In this document: positions 54,970 to 63,173 of the stretch, piece after piece | Position numbering within the stretch: position 1 is the first letter of the stretch | Layout of the letters: every line of letters begins with the position of its first letter | From: JAMLIN01 sp964476625 | Lineage (GTDB): Bacteria > Pseudomonadota > Gammaproteobacteria > Burkholderiales > Burkholderiaceae_E | Assembly: GCA_964476625.1 (NCBI GenBank) | Contig: CAYZBJ010000011.1 | Location: 1-64,000 of the forward strand | Direction: 5' to 3' | Length of the DNA stretch: 64,000 bases | The notes under the pieces: generated by a model | What the model was told of the DNA's origin: nothing | The model's input: only the letters and a program-made list of their open reading frames with translations | The model's database searches: none | Translations under genes and position numbers: made by a program

Positions 54970-56223
54970 TCAGGCCGCGGCCGCCAGGACCTGTTTGAGC
55001 GACGTAGCCTCGTCGGCCAGTGCGTCGACGTTCGTGATCGCGGCGCCGAGGCCACGCTTGCCTGCCATGAATTCCATTGGCCGGTTGACGGCGTCGACCG
55101 CCACCAACCGGTTGCCGCGCAGGTAGAACGCGGCGAAGCTGCGCGCATCGATCGAGCCCCGGACGATGCACCGGTCGTGGCCCGCCGACAAGCCTGCCAT
55201 CTGCAGCTTGAGATCGTACTGGTCCGACCAGAACCAGGGCACCGAGCGGTTGGGCTTCGGTCGCCCGGCCAGCCGGGCGCCGGCAGCGCGCGCCTGCTCG
55301 AGCGCATTCGGGACCGATTCGAGCCGGACTCGGGCGCCATAGAGGACGTTGTCGTGGACGGTGCAGTCGCCCGCTGCGAAGATGTCGGGGTCGGAAGTGG
55401 CTGAGTCCTCGTCGACGACGATACCGCCATCGACCTCGAGGCCGGCAGTGAGCGCCAACTCGACGTTCGGGGCCATGCCAATACCGGCGACCACGAGGTC
55501 GACCTCGAGGCGGCCGCCGTCGGTGCAACGCAGCGCGCTGATCTTGCCGGCCGGATCCTGCTCGATGGCCTCGATGCCAACCCCGGTGCGGATCGCAACG
55601 CCAGCATCGCGGTGGACCTGCTCGTAGAAGCGCGACAGTTCGGGCCCGGTGACCCGCGATAGCACTCGCGGCAGCATCTCGAGCACCGTTGTCGTCGCCC
55701 CGAGGCCGACCGCCGTGGCGGCGACCTCCAGGCCGACATAGCCACCGCCGACCACGACCAGCCGGGCGCCCGGCCGTAGGCCGGTGCGAATCCGGTCGGC
55801 GTCCTCCCGGGTGCGCAGGTAGTGCAGGTTGGCTGGAGCGGCCTCGGAAGCGGTATCCAGCTCCGGTAGGGGCAGTGGTCGGGGGCGGCCCCCGGTGCAC
55901 AGGGCAAGCTTCGACCAGGCAATGTGTTTGTCGTCAGTGAGCGTCAACTCCCTGCGCTCCCGATCGATGCACTCGACCCGCGAGCCGAGGCGTAACTCGA
56001 TGCCGGCAGCGGCATAGGCCGCGGGGGATTTCAGCGCGAGGGAGTCGAGCGAGGCTGAACCGTCCAGATAGTGCTTGGACAGTGGCGGGCGGTGGTAGGG
56101 CAGGTCATGCTCGTCCCCGAGGAGGACGATAGCGCCCGCCCAGCCCGCCTGCCGAGCCGCGAACCCCAGCTCCACCCCGGCGTGCCCGGTACCGACGATC
56201 AGCAATGTCTCCGCCGCTTCCAT
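54970..56223 (-). CDS. FAD-dependent ferredoxin reductase
   Basis: 417 residues, glutathione-reductase-like fold of oxygenase-coupled ferredoxin reductases (AlkT/ThcD/PdR group). FAD motif LLIVGTGHAGVELGFAARQ, LPYHRPPLSKHYL, NAD motif VVVGGGYVGLEVAATAVGLG, second FAD motif PDIFAAGDCTVHDN and the C-terminal domain with WFWSDQYDLKLQMAG. It would pass electrons from NADH to the ferredoxin at 29766. Promoter region is shared with the second TetR gene and holds a motif-1 operator. Confidence 0.92.
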   Translation of the reverse strand: MEAAETLLIVGTGHAGVELGFAARQAGWAGAIVLLGDEHDLPYHRPPLSKHYLDGSASLDSLALKSPAAYAAAGIELRLGSRVECIDRERRELTLTDDKHIAWSKLALCTGGRPRPLPLPELDTASEAAPANLHYLRTREDADRIRTGLRPGARLVVVGGGYVGLEVAATAVGLGATTTVLEMLPRVLSRVTGPELSRFYEQVHRDAGVAIRTGVGIEAIEQDPAGKISALRCTDGGRLEVDLVVAGIGMAPNVELALTAGLEVDGGIVVDEDSATSDPDIFAAGDCTVHDNVLYGARVRLESVPNALEQARAAGARLAGRPKPNRSVPWFWSDQYDLKLQMAGLSAGHDRCIVRGSIDARSFAAFYLRGNRLVAVDAVNRPMEFMAGKRGLGAAITNVDALADEATSLKQVLAAAA

Positions 56224-56305
56224 GCCAACGATCCATGTCCGCCGCGGGTGGCTGGAACTTGCCGGTCCGGCGCCGCGTGAGGGGCTCTAGCTCTAGCTTG
56301 CTTCT

Positions 56306-56330
56306 AATATAGTCCGACGCGTCGGTCGGT
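56306..56330 (-). promoter_or_regulatory. motif-1 operator and -10 between ferredoxin reductase and TetR genes
   Basis: Operator at 56309-56330: left half ATAGTCCGACG as at the first two copies, right half CGTCGGTCGGT; the core CCGACGCGTCGG is a perfect 12-bp palindrome. On the minus strand it runs directly into TATATT (56306-56311, five of six for -10) toward the reductase gene. It is the only dyad in this 208-bp divergent region, so it probably also autoregulates the TetR gene. Confidence 0.72.
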
Positions 56331-56431
56331 TTATGGGAGAATAGTGGCATTCGACACCGAGCGCAAGCTGTTTCCCCCGGGACGCCAAGCCGCCGCCACG
56401 CCGGCCCGGACCGAGCCGAAGGAGGCATCGC

Positions 56432-57079
56432 ATGACCCGGACCCGCGCGGATGACTACGACGACAAGCGCCAGGCGATCGCCGACCACGCGGCCAAGCTC
56501 ATCGCGGCCAAGGGCTTCGAACGCGCCACCATGATCGAGGTCGCGCGAGCCTGCGGAGCGTCGAAGTCGCACCTGTATCACTACTTCCCGAGCAAGGAGG
56601 ACCTGCTCTACGCGATCCTCCATGACCACGCCGCCGCCCTGGTACGCGATCTCGGTGCGATCGCCCGGGCGGCTGGGCCGGCGCAGGTACGCTTCTCGAA
56701 CTTCGTCGGCGGCTTCGTCGAACGCGCGGCGCAGTATCGCGACGTGCACATCGTCCTGATGCGCGACCTGAGGTTCCTGCGCGTCGGACAGCTCGAACGC
56801 ATCCTCGAGCTCGAGAACGAACTCACCGAGTTCATGGTCGACCTGCTGCGCGACATCAACCCGGGCCTGATGGCATCGAAGCGAGTGCGCAAGCCCTACG
56901 CGCTGATGCTCTTCGGCATGATGATCTGGACCCTTTCCTGGTACCGCAAGGACGGCGACATCCCGCCGACCGAGCTGGCGGACCGGATGTCGGCACTGTT
57001 CGTCGGCGGATTCGAAGCCGCCGTCGGCCCCGCCGAGGCCCCGGCTGCGGCCGAGGCTCAGGCCACCGAGCGCCCCTGA
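56432..57079 (+). CDS. TetR-family regulator (second copy)
   Basis: 215 residues; HTH at about 10-57 (MIEVARACGASKSHLYHYFPSKEDLLYAIL) and a ligand domain homologous along its length to the TetR at 30183 (RADDY near residue 5, HIVLMRDLRFL versus VTAMNDVKYL, MLFGMMIWTLSWYRKDG versus MLLGMLNWTDYWYKPGG). It has a motif-1 operator in its own promoter and is the best candidate for binding that motif. Its last 22 bases overlap the 3' end of the convergent ligase gene. Confidence 0.9.
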   Translation: MTRTRADDYDDKRQAIADHAAKLIAAKGFERATMIEVARACGASKSHLYHYFPSKEDLLYAILHDHAAALVRDLGAIARAAGPAQVRFSNFVGGFVERAAQYRDVHIVLMRDLRFLRVGQLERILELENELTEFMVDLLRDINPGLMASKRVRKPYALMLFGMMIWTLSWYRKDGDIPPTELADRMSALFVGGFEAAVGPAEAPAAAEAQATERP

Positions 57080-58632
57080 CCCTGCCAGTAGCGGGCGCGC
57101 AGCGCCTTCTTGTCGGGCTTGCCCAGGCCGGTGACCGGCAACGCGTCGATGAAGTCGATCGACTTCGGCGCCTGCACCGGTCCCTTGGCCTCGCGCACCA
57201 GGGCCATCAGTTCCTCGGCACTCGCGCTGGCGCCGGCGCGCAATACCACGCAGGCCTTGACCGCCTCGCCCCACTTGGGGTCGGGCACCCCGATGACCGC
57301 GGCCGCCGCGACCGCCGGATGGGTGGCCAACACGTCCTCGACCTCGCGGGGATACACATTGAAGCCGCCGGAGATGATCAGGTCCTTCGAGCGGTCGACG
57401 ATGTAGAGATAGCCGTCGGCATCGGCGCGGGCCAGGTCCCCGGTGTAGAGCCAGCCATGGCGCAGCGCACGGGCGGTTTCCTCGGGCTTGTTCCAGTAGC
57501 CGGCCATCACCAGCGGCCCGCGCACGCAGATCTCGCCGACCTCGCCCTGGGGCACCTCGTTGCCGTCGTCATCGAGCAGGCGTACCTGGATATAGCCGAC
57601 CGGCGCGCCGCATGACGCGAGCAGGTCCAAGCGATTCACCGGGTCGTGGTCCTGCTGGCGCAGCACCGTCACCGCGTTGGGGGCTTCGGACTGGCCATAG
57701 AGCTGCATGAAGACAGGGCCGAAGCGCTGCATGCCTTCGGCGAGCCGCGCCGGCGCCATCGGCGAGGCCCCGTAGATGATGAGTCCGAGGCTGGAATGGT
57801 CCGCGGTGTCGATCCCGGGCGAATCGAGGAGCACGTAGATCATGGTCGGCACCAGGAAGGTACTGGTGATCCGGTGGCGCTCGACGAGATCGAAGAAACG
57901 CTGGGCATCGAAGCCCTTGGCCATCACGAAGGTGCCCGAGCGCAGCATGATCGGCAGGATCATGACGCCGGCCGCATGGGTGATCGGCGTCATGGCGAGA
58001 TGGCGGATCTGCGCCGGCCAGTCCCACTCGGCGAGCTCGTGCATCACCATCGCGACCTGGACCCGGTGGGTATGGATGACCCCCTTGGGCCTGCCGGTCG
58101 TCCCACCCGTGTAGATCAGCACGCAGATGTCGTCCTCGGTGGTCTCGACGACGAGGGGCGCCGGCTCGAAACGCGCGCATTCGGCGAGGATGTCCTCGCA
58201 CAGGTCCGAAGGCCCGAAACCGAGCAGCGTGCGGATCCCCGGCAGGCGGGCGGCGAGCGCCCGGCCGCGCTCGGTGAAGGTGGGATGGTCGACGAACAGG
58301 GTGGCGACGCCCGAATCCTCGAGCAGGTAGGCGTGGTCGTCCTCCGAGGCCATCGGATGCATCCAGGTCACCCGCAGCCCCATCAGGTAGGCGGCGGCGG
58401 TCACCAGGAAGCCCTCGGGCCGGTTGGAGGTGATGGTCGCCACCGCATCGCCATGGCGCAGGCCGCGCGCCTTGAGCGCCTGGATGAAGCGCGAGAGCTG
58501 CGCGCCGAACTCGCGGTAGGTGACGTGCTGATCGTCGAGGATGAAGGCGTCGCGGTCGCCGCCGCGCTGGATCGCGCGCACGACGAGGTCGCCCATGCTG
58601 CAGCCCTGGTACAGGGCGGTGGAATCGTTCAT
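57058..58632 (-). CDS. AMP-forming acyl-CoA ligase (third ligase)
   Basis: 524 residues, ANL superfamily, shorter than the two importer-linked ligases. LIYTGGTTGRPKGVIHTH, QLYGQSEAPNAVT, GDLARADADGYLYIVDRSKDLIISGGFNVYPREVEDVL and the C-terminal Lys in GLGKPDKKALR. This resembles medium-chain or aryl (benzoate/cinnamate-like) CoA ligases. Start at 58632 (MNDSTALY). It overlaps the convergent TetR gene by 22 bp and is not in a visible operon. Confidence 0.9.
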   Translation of the reverse strand: MNDSTALYQGCSMGDLVVRAIQRGGDRDAFILDDQHVTYREFGAQLSRFIQALKARGLRHGDAVATITSNRPEGFLVTAAAYLMGLRVTWMHPMASEDDHAYLLEDSGVATLFVDHPTFTERGRALAARLPGIRTLLGFGPSDLCEDILAECARFEPAPLVVETTEDDICVLIYTGGTTGRPKGVIHTHRVQVAMVMHELAEWDWPAQIRHLAMTPITHAAGVMILPIMLRSGTFVMAKGFDAQRFFDLVERHRITSTFLVPTMIYVLLDSPGIDTADHSSLGLIIYGASPMAPARLAEGMQRFGPVFMQLYGQSEAPNAVTVLRQQDHDPVNRLDLLASCGAPVGYIQVRLLDDDGNEVPQGEVGEICVRGPLVMAGYWNKPEETARALRHGWLYTGDLARADADGYLYIVDRSKDLIISGGFNVYPREVEDVLATHPAVAAAAVIGVPDPKWGEAVKACVVLRAGASASAEELMALVREAKGPVQAPKSIDFIDALPVTGLGKPDKKALRARYWQGQGRSVA

Positions 58633-58702
58633 CGTCTCCTCGCTGTATGGCCGGCGCCTTTCCGCCAAGCGCGATCGTACTCTTGCCCGCCGGGGCGGCG
58701 CC

Positions 58703-58990
58703 CTACTCTACCCGCTGTCCTTCCAGCCATTCCTTCAGCGCCGCATTCACCCGGCTCTGCCAGCCGGGGCCAGTAGCGCGCAGCCCGTCGACGACATCCT
58801 GATCGAGCCGCAGTGACACCATGCGCTTCGGACGCTCGCTGGGTGGGCGACCTACTCTCGCGGTCTTGCGAGCCGCCTCCCATTCCGCATCGGTCAAGGG
58901 GCGCGAATCGGGGTCAGACTCGGCGGCGGCCGTGATGATCGCGTCTTCCTCTGGGGTCGGGATGATCGTCCCCGGCTTAAGCTTCGGCAT
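58703..58990 (-). CDS. brnA: BrnA antitoxin
   Basis: 95 residues with the BrnA C-terminal ribbon-helix-helix pattern MVSLRLDQDVVDGLRATGPGWQSRVNAALKEWLE. It should neutralise BrnT and repress the operon. The N-terminal half (EEDAIITAAAESDPDSRPLTDAEWEAA) is the toxin-binding part. Start at 58990 overlaps the brnT 3' end by 14 bp, in the usual toxin-first order. Confidence 0.9.
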   Translation of the reverse strand: MPKLKPGTIIPTPEEDAIITAAAESDPDSRPLTDAEWEAARKTARVGRPPSERPKRMVSLRLDQDVVDGLRATGPGWQSRVNAALKEWLEGQRVE

Positions 58991-59243
58991 AGCGCCGTAC
59001 CTCTCTGTCATTGGCCCTACGCAGGCTGATGATCCGCCTGCTCTCGGCGCGATCCACGAACGCGACGAAATACAGGCGAACTCCGATGTATCCGATCGCG
59101 CAGAACCGCGGCTCGCCGTAATCGAGACGCTCATCGCGCCACACCAACGCGCTCTCCCACTCGATCGATTCAGCCGACGCCAGTGACACTCCATGCTTGG
59201 CGTTGTTGGCCTCGTCCTTCATCGGGTCGTAGACGATGCGCAT
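58977..59243 (-). CDS. brnT: BrnT toxin (type II, RelE-fold RNase)
   Basis: 88 residues, typical BrnT: IVYDPMKDEANNAKHGVSLASAESIEW at the start and RRIISLRRANDREVRRYAEA at the end with the catalytic Arg/Lys-rich segment. It inhibits translation by mRNA cleavage. ATG at 59243 is close to the promoter and lacks a clear ribosome site, so it may be read from a leaderless mRNA. The frame to 59474 is not part of the protein. Confidence 0.9.
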   Translation of the reverse strand: MRIVYDPMKDEANNAKHGVSLASAESIEWESALVWRDERLDYGEPRFCAIGYIGVRLYFVAFVDRAESRRIISLRRANDREVRRYAEA

Positions 59244-59251
59244 GGAATTAG

Positions 59252-59282
59252 TGTATTGACGATAATTATTTGCGTCAATACA
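59252..59282 (-). promoter_or_regulatory. brnTA promoter with 10-bp inverted repeat
   Basis: TGTATTGACG (59252-59261) and CGTCAATACA (59273-59282) are a perfect inverted repeat around an AT-rich 11-base spacer. On the minus strand a -35 TTGACG is followed after 17 bp by TACACT, only six bases before the brnT ATG. The repeat thus overlaps the promoter and is the likely BrnA (or BrnTA) operator. Confidence 0.65.
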
Positions 59283-59487
59283 TGATGCGCATTTCGATGA
59301 ACATGACCGGGGCAACCAGCTCGAGTTCGAGCCGATCCGGACGGCGACCGCCGCCGCGTCCAGACAATGGAAAGTCGCGGGGTGCCATTGCGGCCCGTCC
59401 TCGTCCAAGGGCCGGGCCTTGCCCGGCGACAGGCGATGGTCGGCAATCGGCATGTCGACGGGCACAAACCGCAACGGCGAGCCGCAA

Positions 59488-60648
59488 TCACAGCGCCCGC
59501 GGGCCGTCCTTGATCATGTTGCGCGCGATGACCAGCTGCTGGATCTGGCTGGTGCCCTCGTAGATGCGGAACAGGCGCACGTCGCGATAGAAGCGCTCGA
59601 CCACGTACTCCTTGGTGTAGCCGGCGCCACCGAGGATCTGCAGCGCCCGGTCGGCGACCCGGCCGGCCATCTCTGAGCAGAAGAGCTTGGTGGCGGCCGC
59701 CTCGGTCGAGATCTTCTCGCCGGCATCGCGCCGCCGCGCCGCATCCATCACCATGCAGCGAGCCGCGTAGATCTCGGCGCGCGAGTCGGCGAGCATCGCC
59801 TGCACCAGCTGGAAGTTCGCGATCGGCTGGCCGAACTGCCTGCGCTCGATCGCATAGCGCAGGGCCTCGTCGAGGATGCGCTGGGCGGCGCCGACGCTGA
59901 TCACCCCGATGTGGATACGGCCCTTGTCGAGCACCTTCATCGCGGTCTTGAAGCCCTGCCCCTCGACGCCGCCGATGATGCGGTCGGCCGGCACCCGGAC
60001 ATCCTCGAAGATGACGTCGCAGGTGTGTGCCCCCCGCATCCCCATCTTGGCGTCCTTGCGCCCGAAGCGGATGCCGGGCGAATCGGCATCGACGATGAAC
60101 GCGCTCACCCCGGCCGCGCCCTTCTCGTTCGGATCGGTGCGGGCCATCAGGGTGAACAGGCCCGCGTGCGGCGCATTGGTGATGAAGCGCTTGGTGCCGT
60201 TGACCACGTAGTGGTCGCCGTCGCGCACCGCGCGAGTGCGCAGCGAGCCGGCATCCGAACCCGCATCGGGCTCGGTCAGGCAGAAGGAGGCGATCTTCCC
60301 GCCGGAGGCGAGCTGCGGCAGGAACTCCGCCTTCTGCTCCGGGGTGCCGTCGATGACGATGCCCTGCGTGCCGATGCCCACCGTCGTGCCGATCAGCGAG
60401 CGATAGGCGGGCGAAGCCCAGGACAGCGCCATGATGACGTGCGCCTCCTCCTCGGTGGTCAGGCCGAGGCCGCCGTACTCCTCGGGGACCGACAGCCCGA
60501 ACAGGCCGAGCTGGCGCATGTCCTCGATGATGTCGGCGGGAATGTCGTCGGTCTCCTCGACGATTGCCTCGGCCGGCAACAGCCGGTCGCGAACGAAACG
60601 ATCGACGCTGTCGACCAGGGCCTGCAGTTGCTCGGGATCACGGATCAT
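59488..60648 (-). CDS. acyl-CoA dehydrogenase (short/medium-chain type)
   Basis: 386 residues. Unlike the two at 35230 and 37215 it has the standard catalytic Glu364 in FRIYEGTSQIQ. Other signatures: FCLTEPDAGSDAG, ILGGAGYTKEYVVERFYRDVR. It oxidises an acyl-CoA in beta-oxidation. It follows the thiolase by 3 bp on the same strand, so they are one operon. Confidence 0.94.
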   Translation of the reverse strand: MIRDPEQLQALVDSVDRFVRDRLLPAEAIVEETDDIPADIIEDMRQLGLFGLSVPEEYGGLGLTTEEEAHVIMALSWASPAYRSLIGTTVGIGTQGIVIDGTPEQKAEFLPQLASGGKIASFCLTEPDAGSDAGSLRTRAVRDGDHYVVNGTKRFITNAPHAGLFTLMARTDPNEKGAAGVSAFIVDADSPGIRFGRKDAKMGMRGAHTCDVIFEDVRVPADRIIGGVEGQGFKTAMKVLDKGRIHIGVISVGAAQRILDEALRYAIERRQFGQPIANFQLVQAMLADSRAEIYAARCMVMDAARRRDAGEKISTEAAATKLFCSEMAGRVADRALQILGGAGYTKEYVVERFYRDVRLFRIYEGTSQIQQLVIARNMIKDGPRAL

Positions 60649-60651
60649 GGT

Positions 60652-61854
60652 TCAGGCGCGCTCGAAGACGGCGGCGATACCCTGCCCACCGCCGATGCAC
60701 ATCGTTTCGAGGCCGTAGCGCCCGCCGCGGCGCTCCAGTTCGTGCAGCAGGGTCGTCATGATCCGCACCCCGGTGGCGCCGACCGGATGGCCCAGCGAGA
60801 TGCCCGAGCCGTTGACGTTGAGCTTGTCCTGGTCGTTCCAGTCCCAGCCCTTGAGCACGGCCAGCACCTGGCAGGCGAAGGCCTCGTTCAGCTCGACCAG
60901 GTCCATGTCCTTGAAGGACATGCCGGTGCGCGCGAAGAGCTTCTTCACCGCCGGCACCGGGCCGATGCCCATGATGCCCGGCTCGCAGCCGGCGGCGGCC
61001 CAGCCGACCAGGTAGCCCATGGGCTTCAGGCCCAGCGCCTGCGCACGCTCCTCGCTCATGACGAGACACGCCGCGGCGGCATCGTTTTGCTGCGACGCAT
61101 TGCCGGCGGTGACCACGCCGTCCTTCATGATGGGCTTGAGCTTCGCGAGCGACTCGACGGTGGTGCTCGCGCGCACGCCTTCGTCGCGCGAGACCACGAG
61201 CGGATCACCCTTGCGTTGCGGGACGGTGACCGGCACCACCTCGGCCTCGAAGCGGCCCGCCTCCCAGGCGGCCGCGGCGCGCTGCTGGCTCTGGGCGGCA
61301 AAGGCATCGGCCTGCTCGCGGGTGATGCCGTATTCGCGGGCGAGGTTCTCGGCGGTCTCGATCATCCCGGAGATGCGCCCGAAGCGCTCGACCGGCTGGG
61401 AGCGCTCGCGGCCGCGCTCGAGGCGGTCGTGGAACTTGACGGTGCCGGCGCGCGCGCCCCAGCGCATCTCGGTGGTGTAGTACTCGACGTTGCTCATGCT
61501 CTCGACGCCGCCCGCCATGACGATGTCGGCCGCGCCGGTCTGGACCATCATCGCCGCGGTGGCGATCGCCTGCAGGCCGCCGCCGCAGCGCCGGTCGAGC
61601 GCCATGCCGGCGACGTCGATCGGGAAGCCCGCCTGCAGCGCGACCCAGCGGCCGGTGCAGGGCGCCTCGCCATTCTGGTAGGACTGGGCGAAGACCACGT
61701 CCTCGATCAGGCCCGGGTCGATGCCGGTGCGCTCGACCACGGCGCGCGCGGCGATGGCGCCGAGTTCCTCGACGGGGATCGGGCGCAGGGCGCCCCCGAA
61801 TGCGCCGACGGGGGTGCGCACGGGGGATACGATGGCGGCTCGCTTGAGTTTCAT
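60652..61854 (-). CDS. acetyl-CoA acetyltransferase / 3-ketoacyl-CoA thiolase
   Basis: 400 residues with nucleophile Cys90 in LDRRCGGGLQAIATA, NEAFACQ, GHPVGATGV and MCIGGGQG. Final thiolytic step of beta-oxidation or acetyl-CoA condensation. ATG at 61854 follows AAGGAGAC. First gene of a two-gene operon; divergent from the E1 alpha gene across a 260-bp gap. Confidence 0.94.
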   Translation of the reverse strand: MKLKRAAIVSPVRTPVGAFGGALRPIPVEELGAIAARAVVERTGIDPGLIEDVVFAQSYQNGEAPCTGRWVALQAGFPIDVAGMALDRRCGGGLQAIATAAMMVQTGAADIVMAGGVESMSNVEYYTTEMRWGARAGTVKFHDRLERGRERSQPVERFGRISGMIETAENLAREYGITREQADAFAAQSQQRAAAAWEAGRFEAEVVPVTVPQRKGDPLVVSRDEGVRASTTVESLAKLKPIMKDGVVTAGNASQQNDAAAACLVMSEERAQALGLKPMGYLVGWAAAGCEPGIMGIGPVPAVKKLFARTGMSFKDMDLVELNEAFACQVLAVLKGWDWNDQDKLNVNGSGISLGHPVGATGVRIMTTLLHELERRGGRYGLETMCIGGGQGIAAVFERA

Positions 61855-62042
61855 GACAGTCTCCTTCGGGAATCTGGATCGGGGATCGGGGACAGGCGGC
61901 CATGCAGCCGGCATGGCTGGTGATCCGCGGCTACCGGCCGATCGTAGCCGAGGCCGCAGCGGCTGGGGAAATCGGAATTCGGGCGGGCGGGGGCAAGACC
62001 GCCGCGAATGACGGAGCCCGCGAGGCGTGGCCGGCCATTGGC

Positions 62043-62048
62043 TATACT
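62043..62048 (+). promoter_or_regulatory. candidate -10 of the E1 alpha/beta operon
   Basis: TATACT in the sequence ATTGGCTATACTGTGGG, five of six for the -10 consensus, in otherwise very GC-rich DNA, 66 bp before the proposed TTG start. No good -35 is seen at 16-18 bp upstream, so it may need an activator. Confidence 0.35.
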
Positions 62049-62114
62049 GTGGGCCTTCCAGAATCCGCAGGCAGGCGCGCCCGCAACGCCGATCGCCGCG
62101 AACGGAGCGCGAAC

Positions 62115-63173
62115 TTGCCAGCGCCAGCATCCGGCACTCCGGTGCCCGCCAGTACCCATCCCCCTGTCTCGCTCGCGACGCTGCTCGCGCTCTACCGGAC
62201 GATGTGCCGGATCCGCGCCTTCGAGGATGCCGCCGAGATCGCCAGCCAGGGCGGGGTCGCCGCCTTCGGCCAGAAGCAGGATACCAGCGTCGCCGTGCGC
62301 GGGCCGCTGCACCTGTCGACCGGCCAGGAAGCGGTGGCCGCCGGCGTCTGCGCCCACCTGCGCCCCGCCGACTACCTGACCTCCACGCATCGTGGCCATG
62401 GCCACACCATCGCCAAGGGCGCCGAGCTCGGCCGCATGTTCCAGGAGCTGTTCGGCAAGGCCACCGGCTACTGTGGCGGGCGCGGCGGCTCGATGCACAT
62501 CGCCGACTTCTCGGTCGGGATGCTGGGCGCCAATGGCGTCGTCGCCGCCGGGATTCCGATCGCGGTCGGCGCCGCCCAGTCGATCCGGATCCGCGGCGCC
62601 GATGCAATCGCGGTCAGCTTCTTCGGCGACGGCGCGCTCAACCGCGGCCCCTTCGCCGAAAGCCTGAACTGGGCCGCCGCCTTCGCGCTGCCGCTGCTGT
62701 TCGTCTGCGAGGACAACCAGTGGTCGGCGACCACCCGGACCGACGCCATGTCCGCCGGCGGCGGCGCCGCCGAGCGGGCCCGCGGCTACGGCGTGCCGGC
62801 CGTTGCCGTCGACGGCAACGACGTCGCCGCGGTCCATGCCGCGGCCGGCCGCCTCATCGACGAGATCCGCGCCGGCGCGGGTCCACGGCTGCTGCACGCG
62901 CGCACCTATCGCTTCAGCGGGCACGTCTCGGTCGACCCGGCCGCCTATCGCGATCCGGCCGAACTCGCGGCGGCCCTGGCCGACGACCCGCTCGAGCGCG
63001 CCCGCGCCCTGCTGGCCGCCGCCGGCGCCGCCGGCGATGCGATCGAGGCAGCCATGGCCGAGGCCCGCGCCGAAGTCGAGGCCGCCCTGGCATCGGCTGC
63101 CGCCGCGCCCTGGCCGCCGGCAGCCGCCGCCTTCGAGCAGGTGCAGGACCAGGGAAGCGGGCGATGGACGTGA
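62115..63173 (+). CDS. 2-oxoacid/acetoin dehydrogenase E1 component, alpha subunit
   Basis: 352 residues if started at TTG 62115. ThDP-binding E1 alpha of pyruvate or acetoin dehydrogenase type: HLSTGQEAVAAGV, STHRGHGHTIAKGAELGRMFQELFGK, GGRGGSMHIAD and the ThDP motif GDGALNRGPFAESLNWAAAFALPLLFVCEDNQW. The TTG is preceded by ACGGAG with 7-base spacing. The ATG at 61902 would start upstream of the candidate -10 and add a non-conserved 71 residues. Overlaps the E1 beta start by 10 bp. Confidence 0.85.
   Translation: MPAPASGTPVPASTHPPVSLATLLALYRTMCRIRAFEDAAEIASQGGVAAFGQKQDTSVAVRGPLHLSTGQEAVAAGVCAHLRPADYLTSTHRGHGHTIAKGAELGRMFQELFGKATGYCGGRGGSMHIADFSVGMLGANGVVAAGIPIAVGAAQSIRIRGADAIAVSFFGDGALNRGPFAESLNWAAAFALPLLFVCEDNQWSATTRTDAMSAGGGAAERARGYGVPAVAVDGNDVAAVHAAAGRLIDEIRAGAGPRLLHARTYRFSGHVSVDPAAYRDPAELAAALADDPLERARALLAAAGAAGDAIEAAMAEARAEVEAALASAAAAPWPPAAAAFEQVQDQGSGRWT

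Noticed and set aside
59275..59487. Possible small minus-strand gene upstream of brnT
   Set aside because: No recognised domain, no ribosome site and Arg-rich composition; the region is probably the promoter side of brnTA plus spacer.
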